Origin: Camellia lanceoleosa
Lineage: Eukaryota; Streptophyta; Magnoliopsida; Ericales; Theaceae
Direction: 5' to 3'
Length of the DNA stretch: 64,000 nt
Assembly: GCA_025200525.1 (NCBI GenBank)
Contig: CM045758.1
Location: 59,553,649-59,617,648, forward strand
Below, in pieces: positions 26,208 through 35,990 of the stretch (positions are counted from its first letter, which is position 1; each line of letters opens with the position of its first letter). The position numbers were made by a program, and so were the translations under genes. The notes under the pieces were generated by a model, which saw only the letters and a program-made list of their open reading frames with translations, was not told the DNA's origin and made no database searches.

Positions 26208-26533
26208 CTGAATTAAGTATACTGTACGCAAAATTGAAGCTGAATTCTAACCTACTGATGATATCACATAAAAAGTTAATAATTCAAATTAGAATCAAAT
26301 GAGTATCGAAAAAGAGTAGAGATAGATTACCCAGAGGAGTTTTTATCAGATGAGTCGGAATCAATAGAAGGAGCAAATGAAGAACCCTCGGGGTCAAACG
26401 CCATGGATGGCCATATGTGTTTGGATCTCAACTTTACTTGAATAAATCTCGAGTTCTTCGACCGTGGCGAATTGCGCTGTAAGAGTGGCGTCACAGGGTA
26501 TGAAACCGCCAATATTCGACCTGAACAAACCAT
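20822..26533 (-). CDS. OR: ORANGE protein (plastid DnaJ-type zinc-finger protein), complete, 8 exons
   Basis: Exons in transcript order: 26533-26331, 25989-25875, 25117-25001, 24814-24728, 22983-22907, 22484-22357, 21560-21424, 20899-20822. The total is 942 nt, 313 aa, with all junctions GT-AG and phases consistent. The N-terminus (MVCSGRILAVSYP, rich in S, R and K) fits a transit peptide. Then come the conserved CIIEGPETVQDF block, a basic stretch NIRSRRNK (residues 92-99), two hydrophobic membrane segments (exon 4 and exon 6) and four CxxCxGxG-type repeats at the C-terminus (CKYCLGTG, CARCSSSG, CSNCSGSG, CPTCLCTG). OR proteins stabilise phytoene synthase and promote chromoplast formation and carotenoid storage. 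The length is normal and no defect was seen. A downstream ATG (residue 44, MAFDPEGSS) is less likely because it would remove the transit peptide. Confidence 0.96.
22985..24727. other. Long fourth intron of OR with a GC-richer unclassified patch
   Basis: This 1.7-kb intron is AT-rich except for about 23265-23505, where GGCCAAGC, TAGCCCAACCC and CAAGCCAACCC motifs cluster. The patch looks like a degenerate repeat fragment, but no ends or target duplication could be defined. Confidence 0.4.
26168..26205. repeat. Poly(A) tract in OR intron 1
   Basis: A long, nearly uninterrupted A run on the + strand inside the first OR intron. No target duplication was found, so it is not called a retroposon tail. 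Confidence 0.7.
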
Positions 26534-26590
26534 CTCTCCCTCTCTCTCTCTCTCTCTATCTCTCTCTGGCTCTACTCTTTCTCTCTCTAG
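26534..26590 (-). promoter_or_regulatory. GA-rich 5' leader of OR
   Basis: Immediately upstream of the OR start codon the minus strand is almost pure GA repeats. GA-rich leaders are common in plant housekeeping and plastid-protein genes and may bind BPC/GAGA-type factors (inference). No clear TATA box was identified within the next 200 bases. Confidence 0.55.
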
Positions 26591-26926
26591 AAACGCTTAG
26601 CTCTGTGTATGTCTTCAATGGGATGGGATGTAGAAGAGAAGGAAGAGAGAAGTTGTTTAGCAGTGGAGTGGAGACAAGAAGGAGTATCTTGTTTTAGAGG
26701 GCGATCAGGGCGGCACGGATCTTTCTCCTCCGACTCTGGTGGTGCCCAAAATAATTATCAGGTGGTCGCCACGTGTTTGGATGCTATTTGCCTTTGTGTT
26801 TTTTTAACTGTTCTCTCCTCTTATACTCCGCTGTGTGCTTGCAATCATTTTTTATTTTTTTTGATGGGACGATGTTTGCAATCATTTAGGGGTTGGTTTG
26901 GAAACGGGAGGCTTTTTTCAAATTAA

Positions 26927-27155
26927 AGACTCGTTTGGGAACAGGTTAATTTAGTAATTTTTTGACTATTTAATTAAAAAGTAAGTAAAATAAATTTATA
27001 TGTTTGGGATGATTTTTTTAACTAATTACGAAAAGATGTGCAAAAAGTAGAGAGAAAAAAGAATCTTTGACTTTTTGGTATAAGTGATTGGCTTTTTGGT
27101 TAATTTAGTAACTTTTTGACTAATTAGCTAATTTAGTCAGTCCCCAAACGGGGCC
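26927..27155. mobile_element. Tourist-like (PIF/Harbinger) MITE in the MULE left TIR
   Basis: A 229-bp element with imperfect TIRs (AGACTCGTTTGGG at the left; complement of the right end GGCCCCGTTTGGG). It is flanked by TAA on both sides (26924-26926 and 27156-27158), the PIF/Harbinger duplication. The interior is AT-rich and non-coding. Removing it restores the MULE arm match (AAATTAA-GTCGATTTTG against AAACTGAGCCGATTTTG). Confidence 0.82.
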
Positions 27156-27208
27156 TAAGTCGATTTTGTATGGTATTTTTTAAATTAGGTTTATTTTTGA
27201 TGAATATA

Positions 27209-28975
27209 TCTATATATTAAAGAAAATGGTCTTTTAAAACTCAAAATTTGTGAAAGTTTCAACATGTCAATCCTAATTTCTTGATTTTTTAATATTTTTT
27301 TTTAAAAAAATTAACTTAGTGATTGGTTCAAAGATTGTAATAATTACACTATTGATTACAATAAACACTTAATTGATAATATTTACACTTATTAAATGAA
27401 TAACGCAATAAATAAAATCCTAATTTTCTTACTTTTTGTATCCCTAAGAGACCCATGTAATTATTGTGTAAATGTCTCTTTAATAAATAAATAAACACTT
27501 ATTAAATTCTTTCAAACTCTTCGGTCAAACCCCATGTATTTAATTTATATATTATGTAATTATTGTGTAAATGCCTCTTAAATAAATAAATAAACACTTA
27601 TTAAATTCTTTCAAACTCCTCGGTCAAACTCCATGTATTTAATTTATATATTAAAAAATCCTAATTTCCTATTTTTTAATATTTTTTTAAAAAAAAATTG
27701 ACTTGGTGATTGGTTTAAAGATTGTAATAATTACACTATTGATTACAATAAACACTTAATTTATAATAATTACACTTATTAAATGAATAACGCAATAAAT
27801 GAAATCCTAATTTCCTTACTTTTTGCATCCTCAAGAGACCCATGTAATTATTATGTAAATGTCTCTTAAATAAATAAATAAACACTTATTAAATTCTTTC
27901 AAACTCCTCGATCAAACTCCATGTATTTAATTTATATATTAAAAAAAATAAAAACAAATATAAATATTTATAATTATCCCGTGCATTGACTTGGTGATTG
28001 GTGATTAGTTCAAAGATTGTAATAATTACACTATTGATTACAATAAACACTTAATTGATAATAATTACACTTATTAAATGAATAACGCAATAAATGAAAT
28101 CCTAATTTTCTTATTTTTTGTATCCCCAAGAGACCCATGTAATTATTGTGTAAATGCCTCTTAAATAAATAAATAAACACTTATTAAATTCTTTCAAACT
28201 CTTCGGTCAAACCCCATGTATTTAATTTATATATTATGTAATTATTGTGTAAATGCCTCTTAAATAAATAAATAAACATTTATTAAATTCTTTCAAACTC
28301 CTCGGTCAAACCCCATGTATTTAATTTATATATTAAAAAATCCTAATTTCCTGATTTTTTAATATTTTTTTTAAAAAAAATTGACTTAGTGATTGGTGAT
28401 TGGTTCAAAGATTGTAATAATTACACTATTGATTACAATAAACACTTAATTTATAATAATTACACTTATTAAATGAATAACGCAATAAATGAAATCCTAA
28501 TTTCCTTACTTTTTCATCCCCAAGAGACCCATGTAATTATTGTGTAAATGCCTCTTAAATAAATAAATAAACACTTATTAAATTCTTTCAAACTCCTCGG
28601 TCAAACTCCATGTATTTAATTTATATATTAAAAAAAATGAAAACAAATATAAATATCTATAATTATCCCGTGCATAGATTGGTTCAAAGATTGTAATAAT
28701 TACACTATTGATTACAATAAACACTTAATTTATAATAATTACACTTATTAAATGAATAACGCAATAAATGAAATCCTAATTTCCTCACTTTTTTGCATCC
28801 CAAAGAGACCCATGTAATTATTGTGTAAATGCCTCTTAAATAAATAAATAAACACTTCTTAAATTCTTTCAAACTCCTCGGTCAAACCCCATGTATTTAA
28901 TTTATATATTAAAAAAAATGAAAACAAATATAAATATCTATAATTATCCTGTGCATAGCACGGGTGATAGGCTAG
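27209..28975 (+). mobile_element. Non-autonomous Helitron with internal tandem units
   Basis: It begins TCTATATATTAAAG after an A and ends CTAG before a T (28972-28975). Just before the end is a hairpin (CCTGTGC-ATA-GCACGGG) placed as in plant Helitrons. There is no target duplication and no TIR. The interior is built from five copies of a block starting GATTGGTTCAAAG at about 27321, 27707, 28003, 28398 and 28677. Spacings alternate long and short (about 386, 296, 395, 279), giving a higher-order unit of about 680 bp. Partial Helitron 3'-end motifs (ATTATCCCGTGCAT) recur inside at about 27974 and 28660. No Rep/helicase gene is present. Confidence 0.82.
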
Positions 28976-28984
28976 TTTTTTAAA

Positions 28985-29335
28985 TTAAGCTAAAGTGTTA
29001 TTATAAATCACGCTTTTACTGTTAGGAGGCAAAAATTTGATGTACAGTAAAATCACTATTCCAAATCGCGAATTTAATTAGGAAAACGCTATTCTGAATA
29101 GCGCTTCTTACATCAAATTTTTTTCTGATATAAAACGTTATTTCAACAAGCGATTTTGTATAAAACGCTATTCCAAATAGCGCTTTATTTGTGCATTGCT
29201 TTTGGGAATAAAACACTATTCGAAATAGCGATTTTATTGTGCATTTGGTTTGTGAAGAAAACACTATTCGTAATAGCGATTTCACTGCTCATTTGATTTG
29301 TGAAGAAAACGCTATTCTAAATAGCGTTTACACTG
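28985..29335. repeat. Inner part of MULE left TIR with tandem dyads
   Basis: This is the complement of 43135-43450. It contains about eight copies of a 17-nt dyad of the form CGCTATT-n3-AATAGCG (several degenerate). The last four are about 50 bp apart (about 29163, 29213, 29264, 29309). The regular array suggests binding sites for the transposase or a host factor; this is inference. Confidence 0.85.
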
Positions 29336-29384
29336 CCACCGTCCATTTCTTCCTTGGTAAGCAGATTATTGTTTAACATTTTAT

Positions 29385-30094
29385 TTTTTTTTCTGTTGTC
29401 ATTGTTTTGGTGATAATGTAATTCATAAAATTTTGGTGGCTTTACCAAAGCCATTGTCATGTTAAAATTTGTTGTTTTTTTCTTTTGTTTTTGTTTTGGT
29501 TTAGATGGTGTAATTCAAAAATTTTACATAATATGATAAAAACCTCTTTTCGTATATTTATTTTACATAATATTTTTCATATATATAATTTTAAAATCAT
29601 ATTCATTTAGATATTATTAAGCCAATTATGTTCATTTACAAAAGTCATGGTTTTATTGTTCACTATTGTAAACATGGATTGAAACCACACTTTAACTGTT
29701 CATTTAAATTATATTTAATTTTTTTGTAAATATTATTTTTCTGTTGTCATTGTTTCGGTGATAATGTTATTCATAAATTTTCTTTGGCTTTACTGAAGCC
29801 GTTCTCATGTTAAATTTTTGATTTTCTCTTTTGTCTTTGTTTCGGTTTAGAAAATGTAATTCAAAAATTTTTTTAGTCTTTACTAAAGCTGTTTTCGTGT
29901 AAATTTTTTTTGTTTATTGTTTTGTGTTTGTTTTGGGTAAAAGGTGATAATGTAATTAATAATTTTTTTTTTTTTTGCTTTACTAAAGTCGTTTTTCATG
30001 TAAATTTTTTTTTTTTTTTTTTTTGTTGTCTTTGTTTTGAGTTAGAAGGTGTTATTCAGAAAATAATTTTGACTTCACGAAAGCCGTTTTCATT

Positions 30095-30129
<35 letters not shown>

Positions 30130-30180
30130 CCTTTTGTCTTTGTTTTGGGTTAGAATGTGAGAACGTAATTCAGAAAATAC
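29385..30180. repeat. Degenerate tandem array, about 90-bp unit, MULE subterminal region
   Basis: A unit containing TTTGTTTTGG, GATAATGTAATTCA, a T-run and CTTTACTAAAGCCG recurs at about 29402, 29490, 29750, 29838, 29928, 30030 and 30135. Copies are loosely conserved and interrupted by long T and TA runs. No coding potential. Confidence 0.65.
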
Positions 30181-30361
30181 AATACATAAACATAACAGTT
30201 AGACAGACAAACACGTAATTCATGACCTAATATTGCATATTAATAGCCGCAACATTTGACAGACACAATACATAAACATAACATAACAGTTATACTTACT
30301 CTAACACAGACATTACATATTAATGCATGACCTAATATTGCCGAAGTGTAGACATTAACAC

Positions 30362-30961
30362 CTAATTCGCACTTAAATCGACAGGTGGCTCAAAGTCTGA
30401 ACAATCTGAAAGCTTAGCGTCAGAGACAAGCTCGGGATCCTCCATGATAGCTGCAACATTTGGTTCTGTTCTGTTCTTCTGTGCATCCTTCTTAACTATG
30501 TATAGCTGCATATCGCGAGCTAACCTACGGCGCATTTGAGAAATCTCACGTTGTAGTCTTTCACATAGTCGATCAACATTATCAGGATCTTCCTTTTGGA
30601 TCTCAACAGAACGTGCTTTTGGCACCTTCAGTCGATTTTCTCAACATAATCTTTCCATTTGCACTCGCTCTATAAATAGTGCGGGCCACTTCAGAAGTCT
30701 AGCATTTGCTAAACCATATCCTGTTTGATTATCTGATGGGTCCTCCACCAAACCACATGGATCTCGATAGTACTTGGGCATGACAAAATGTCACTTCCCA
30801 AACCTATCATGATAAGCATAAGAGGCATCTAACAAAAGAAATGGTGTTTCATCTTCAACCTCGCCACTTCCCCTTCCCCCTCCTCGTCGTGAACTGTCAC
30901 CCCTTTGGAAGTTCCTACCACCTCTGCGATTCCCACTCCCTCCCATGAACCATGCAGACAT
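30362..30961 (-). pseudogene. MULE accessory ORF A (unrecognised), two in-frame TGA stops
   Basis: Reading from ATG 30961 to a stop at 30362, a 199-residue frame stays in phase except for TGA codons at 57 (30791-30793) and 107 (30641-30643). The N-terminus is rich in G, R and S (residues 7-33, RGG-type). Then come a central part with MPKYYRDPCG and GYGLANARLLKW, a basic helical segment (EISQMRRRLARDMQL) likely to form a coiled coil, and an acidic tail (SDCSDFEPP). No family is recognised. It lies near the left end of the MULE in the same orientation as the transposase. It may be an accessory MULE protein or a captured host fragment. It resembles ORF B at 33832-34269 in layout. Confidence 0.5.
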
Positions 30962-31090
30962 GCTAATTTTTTAAAACAAATGAATGATAATTTCGTAGGG
31001 CGAAATGAGTTATAAGGTTGTGTCTTCACCTTTAGTCGTTTATATAGTTGGTTATGAACGGCTTTAAGAAGATGCCTCTGCATGACAATC

Positions 31091-32130
31091 CCACATATAC
31101 GAATAAGGTATGAGTTGTCACTAGAATGAAAAAACAGAGTAAAGCAAATACTGTGTACCAAGTCAGATGATTTGACAATCCATCTGCATATACCGACAAA
31201 GCAAGGGCATGCTCACTATAAGGTAAATCAGTGAATTCACTATTGCTATGTGAGTTTCTGAATTGAGAATCCCACATATATCAATAAGAGATGAGTTGTC
31301 ACTGTAATAAAAAAAAAGCAAAAAATCGAGAAAACCAAAGCCTGTGCACCAAGTCACATGACTTGACAATCCATCTGCATATACGGACAAAATAAGGGTA
31401 TGCTCATCAGAAGGTAAATCGTGAATTCATCATTTGCCATGTGACTTTCTGAATTGAGAATCCCACATATATCAAGTAGAGATGAGTTGTCACTGTAATA
31501 AAAAAATCGAGCAAAAAATCGAGAAAACGAAAGCCTGTGCACTAAGTCAGATGACTTAACAATCCATCTGCATATACGGAGAAAATAAGGACATGCTCAC
31601 TGTAAGGTAAATCAGTGAATTCACTGTTGCCATGTGAGTTTCTGAATTGAGAATCCCACATATATCAATAAGAGATGAGTTGTCACTGTAATAAAAAAAA
31701 CAAGCAAAAAATCGAGAAAACCAAAGCCTGTGCACCAAGTCACATGACTTGACAATCCATCTGCATATACGGACAAAATAAGGGCATGCTCATTGTAAGG
31801 TAAATCAGTGAATTCACTGTTGCCATGTGACTTTCTGAATTGAGAATCCTACATATATCAAGTAGAGATGAGTTGTCACTGTAATAAAAAAATCGAGTAA
31901 AAAATCGAGAAAACTAAAGCCTGTGCACCAAGTCAGATGACTTGACAATCCATCTGCATATACGGAGAAAATAAGGGCATGCTCACTGTAAGGTAAATCA
32001 GTGAATTCACTGTTGTCATGTGAGTTCCTGAATTGAGACTCCCACATATATCAATAAGAGATGAGTTGTTACCGTGTATCAAATAATCGAGCAAAATATG
32101 AACAAAACCAAAGCCTGTGCACCAGGTGAC
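31091..32130. repeat. Tandem array, about 190-bp unit, about 5.5 copies (in MULE)
   Basis: The motif CCACATATATCAATAAG or close variants, followed by ATGAGTTGTCAC, recurs at about 31091, 31271, 31465, 31659, 31849 and 32042, with spacings of 180-194 bp. Each unit also contains ATCGAGAAAAC and ATCCATCTGCATATACGGA. Short open frames on the minus strand repeat with the unit and are not genes. Confidence 0.88.
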
Positions 32131-32689
32131 ATGACTTCACAATGACAAGTCTCTTCACGATTTGACTACTCAATGTTTGAAAAAATGAAGCTTATGTAGG
32201 CAATGTTGTGTTTCACTTAGCTATGCATCATTCGTTGTTACAACGTACTATTTCTATCAACGGGAAAAGTATGACTATTTGAATTTTTGTTGTCATTTGG
32301 AATTATTTTAAAATCAACTTTTGAATATTCGATTTGTAATATTTTGGGAAACATTTACAATCTCAACTTTTGAAATCAACTTAAAAATAATGGTGGATAT
32401 CATGGTGCCTTCAAATCTGTCTTGAAAACTGGTGCATTCAAATCTGTCTGGAAAACTGGTGTTACACAATAATTTCGGAAGTGTTGTTCTCTTTGGGTAT
32501 AAATCCGAAAATTAACAAATCAGCGTCATCAGAACTGATTAAAATTCTAGTTTCTATACGAAGAGAATCGTCAATTTCTTGAAAAATGTACAGAAAACAA
32601 TCTGTTTGGGTATAATTCTTCAGATTAGTGATTCATCCCAACCAAATCAAGTAAAACCAATTGGGTTGTAAACTTAGTCCCCCAAGTGG

Positions 32690-33620
32690 ACCAACCACTT
32701 GGGTTTGAACTTGTTTGTCCAGCCCCAGAAGTTTAGTTTTCTGTCAACCCCCCATTCATTACCCGAGGCATCATTTGTACTAGACTTACAAGAATTGGAA
32801 GGTGACTCTTTCTTCTTTCCTGATGGAGATTGAAATTCTTTACGTAGAGGATCCCTATTTCAGCAGTCCCAGTTAAGGGAAGCTTTTCACCGAGTTAACT
32901 GTTCTGTTTTATGTGTTATTGAAGGCGGTAGTTTGTTTGTCTGAATTTTATTAGTCCCCCAACTGGACCAACCACTTGGTTTTCAGATTGTTTGTCCAGC
33001 CCCCGAAGTTTACTTTCATGTCAACCCCCCATTCTTTACCAGAGTCATCATTTTTACTGGACTTCTAGGAATTAGAATGCGACTCTTTCTTCTTTCCTGA
33101 TGGATATTGAAATTCTTTACGTAGAGGATCCGTATTTGACGAGGCCCAGTTACGGGAAGCTTTTCACCGACCTATCTTTTCTGTTTTATGTGTTATTGAA
33201 GGCGGTAGTGCGTTTCACCGAGTTTAGTTTTCTATCAACCCCTCATTCATTACCAGAGTCATCATTTTTATTGGACTTTCAGGAATTGGAAGGTGACTCT
33301 TTCTTCTTTCCTGAGAGAGATTGAAATTCTTTGTAAATTGATCCTTATTTTAGCAGCTGCAGTTACAGGAAGCTTTTCACCGACCTATCTTTTCTATTTT
33401 ATGTGTTATTGAAGGCGGTAGTTCGTTTCGCCGAGTTTAGTTTTCTGTCAACCCCTCATTCATTACCAGCGTCATCATTTTTATTGGACTTTCAGGAATT
33501 GGAAGGTGACTCTTTCTTCTTTCCTAATGGAGATTGAAATTCTTTGTAAATTGATCCCTATTTCAGCAGCCCCAGTTAAGGGAAGTTTTTCACCGAGCCA
33601 CCTGTTCTGTTTTATGTGTT
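32690..33620. repeat. Tandem array, about 210-280-bp unit, 4 copies (in MULE)
   Basis: Blocks containing TTTTCTGTCAACCCC, GGTGACTCTTTCTTCTTTCC and GAAGCTTTTCACCGA recur with starts near 32731, 33008, 33219 and 33438. The first two copies carry an extra segment (TCCCCCAA-TGGACCAACCAC) absent from the last two, so unit length varies. No coding content is supported. Confidence 0.85.
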
Positions 33621-33831
33621 TGAACTCATTGCAATTCAATAAAGAAAGTCATGAACTAATAACTGTAAATTACTATAAATGTAGTTATTTCATAAACTTC
33701 AGGTTCATAAACCAAATACTTGAAATACATCCGTACGTCAGATGAACAACAACATTGTCTTACACTCCAGTAACAAACATACGACACAACGTACATACAA
33801 ACATATATGACAGATAACGGTATTTGATTTC

Positions 33832-34269
33832 TTATTCCTCATCTGACATGTAGTAGTCAGAGAGATATTTTTCATTGTTTAAGACATTATTTCGCTCAGT
33901 CACTGTTAAATCTCTGTTGCTTGCTTCTGCCATTTCGGTGGCTAGCTGAAGCATGAAATGTCGACATCTCCGTATCAACATTCTGTTGTTCTCTTTCTTA
34001 ATTCTGCTAACTGCTTTTTCATAGTCACTCACATTTCGTCTAGCCATGGTCAATGAACGACGATGAGGTACCGGTGTCCCAAAGTTACATAGATCATTAT
34101 ATAATCCTTCTTGCTCCGTTACCCTGAACGCCCATTCTGCTCAGATACCAGCATAATAATCCTTCGGACTCGAGTACTTTTCGCTCTTGTAGTCATAGGT
34201 AAATGGAGGTAGCAGCCACACTTTCAGATTTCTTTGCCGGCGTGAACTTCCTGCACTTCTTGAAGACAT
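33832..34269 (-). pseudogene. MULE accessory ORF B (unrecognised), one in-frame TGA
   Basis: From ATG 34269 to the stop at 33832 the frame is 145 residues long, with a single TGA at codon 43 (34141-34143). Order: a basic, serine/arginine-rich N-terminus (MSSRSAGSSRRQRN), a PPFTYDY and SSPKDYY segment, a helical basic region (RIKKENNRMLIRRCRHFMLQL) that may form a coiled coil, and an acidic end (YYMSDEE). No known family is recognised. The layout parallels ORF A (PK-YY motif, then an RR-rich helix ending in MLQL or DMQL, then an acidic tail), which suggests two related accessory genes in this MULE. Confidence 0.5.
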
Positions 34270-34900
34270 TGTTGATAAAATTAAAAAATTAATAATAATG
34301 GTAATTGTAGATATATTACTATTGTTATGACTTCAAGAAACATCATACTGGGGTATTTATAGACATCATAGTGAGGGTTAACTACAGATGATCTGGTGAC
34401 GATAATGCGTGGTAGGGCACTATGGAACAAGTTATACACGTGATATTATTTTATGTTATTCATTTCATGTAATTTTGAGTACCTGTGACTTTGTGTACCT
34501 GTGATGTAGTCACGGATGTGGTTGTCAGATAAAATTGCTCGGATTGTAGGCCAGAGAATCACAATGCAATCCCTTTATATTCGAGCATTGAGTTGTCAAA
34601 TAAAACAAAATGCAGTGAGTTGTCACATCGCCACATGAAACTATTTTGTCATGCTTACTTTTGTACTACAGTAAGTAGTCATTTGGAATTTACGATTTCA
34701 GTACATATTGGTGTTTTAAAAAAATTATAAATGAAATCAAAAAATGTAACAACGGCTTTAATTTTCTTTGTTTTAAAGTAATATTGTTCATAAACGACTA
34801 TGAAACAGAGTGCAAGTAAATACACAACTGTCCAATTCAGTTCGACCTACAACACTATCGTTGTTTTTTTCACCAAAATAATAAAATGGTCACCTCATAT
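34270..34900. other. MULE spacer, no feature recognised
   Basis: AT-rich sequence between ORF B and the plant-mobile-domain-like fragment. No conserved frame or repeat was seen. Confidence 0.4.
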
Positions 34901-34904
34901 GTAA

Positions 34905-35155
34905 ACACGATTGGAACTTTGCTCCCACAGGCCGGAATCTCCCCGCCGGCATGCCAACATGGTGCGTGCCTGGTCTTGCATAACAGAATGAGTAGTTAAA
35001 ATTTTAGCATTATCACGTAATATAAAACAAAATGCAGGGTATTTTCATTGTAAGCGTAAAATCCAACAAACGTTATTGCATACCGGATCGTCCCATATAC
35101 TGTCAGCCTGATGTGGCTGACTCAAAAGTGGGACCTCATCAGGTAGATGTGCCAT
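34905..35155 (-). pseudogene. Possible plant mobile domain (PMD)-like fragment in MULE
   Basis: From ATG 35155 a short frame (MAHLPDEVPLLSQPHQ, then SIWDDP) ends at a plausible splice donor (GTATGC after 35084). Downstream on the minus strand near 34975-34920 another frame reads ACRRGDSGLWE. PMD (MAIN/MAIL-type) proteins often begin with an H-x-SE-x-IW segment followed by a CRRR-x-W segment, and such genes are frequently carried by MULEs. The two pieces are not in the same phase with the simplest splice, and nothing more of the domain is visible, so this is a weak call. Confidence 0.3.
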
Positions 35156-35159
35156 GAAG

Positions 35160-35985
35160 TCTGTACAGTTGACAAACAAATACATTTTTAAAAACTGTAT
35201 TGGTGAGCATGTAATTTAACTATAACAATTAAACTCAAATTATTCTGTACATGACGACTTGAAAAACAAATGTGGTCCATTATTTTAAAAGTATCAATTT
35301 GTGTGCCATTAACATGAAAGCAATTCACTAAAATCTAAATTTTGCATATTATGTGCGATTAAATATGATAACCAATTCAACAGAACCTATCGTTATCTAT
35401 GCTGTAACTAATATAGAAATCTTTTACAAAATCATTTTACGGTCTTAGTTACATAAGCTTAATAATGACTAGTAACATGTGGATAGTTTTCGTACATAAG
35501 TACATGCGAAAAAAATGGAATGAGAATTTTTTTTCCAAACCTTCATTATTGATTTTGGCATATTTGACAAAATTTCATTATTGATTTTGGCATATTTAAC
35601 AAAACTTCATTACATTTATGGCATATTTGACAAAACTTTATTATTGATTTTGTAATGTTTTTTTTTGTCAATAAAGTATCAAATTTGTAAATTACGTACA
35701 TCTAATTCAGAAATTGTAAATGTACAAAATGCTTGCATCAGTCGAAATATTAAAATCTTCAAATGGTAGAAGAACTATGTGATTTTAACTAAAATTTGGT
35801 AATAGACATTTTCAATCAAGTACAGAATAAAAAAACATAGGCCTATGTGGTATAGTTAAATGTTTTTGCATTGTCATTTAGTTTAATTTATTTGTTTAGT
35901 ATGTTAGTTGTAAATTTTGTCAAGGACCTGTCTTCATAGTCTTCATCGACCAAGTTGCGCCGGACATGTTCGCCTGTCATGACCT
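35160..35985. other. MULE spacer with a short imperfect repeat
   Basis: AT-rich spacer. At 35540-35660 the motif TTCATTATTGATTTTGGCAT or variants plus ATTTGACAAAACTT repeats about three to four times. Nothing else was recognised. Confidence 0.45.
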
Positions 35986-35990
35986 GTCTG

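Noticed and set aside
27146..27153. AAACGGGG on both sides of the MULE as its target duplication
   Set aside because: On the left this word belongs to the MITE terminal repeat. Removing the MITE extends the MULE arm to 26908, where TGGAAACGG gives a perfect 9-bp duplication.
29022..29285. Open frame with a repeated KSLFRIVFYS-like pattern
   Set aside because: It is a translation of the dyad-repeat TIR; the periodicity comes from the DNA repeat.
31163..32047. Series of similar minus-strand frames (SDNSSLIDICGIL)
   Set aside because: Each copy reflects the 190-bp tandem unit; frames are short, overlap and have no start or splice support.
31091..32130. CRISPR-like array
   Set aside because: Repeats are contiguous 190-bp units without short repeats and unique spacers, and the DNA is plant nuclear.
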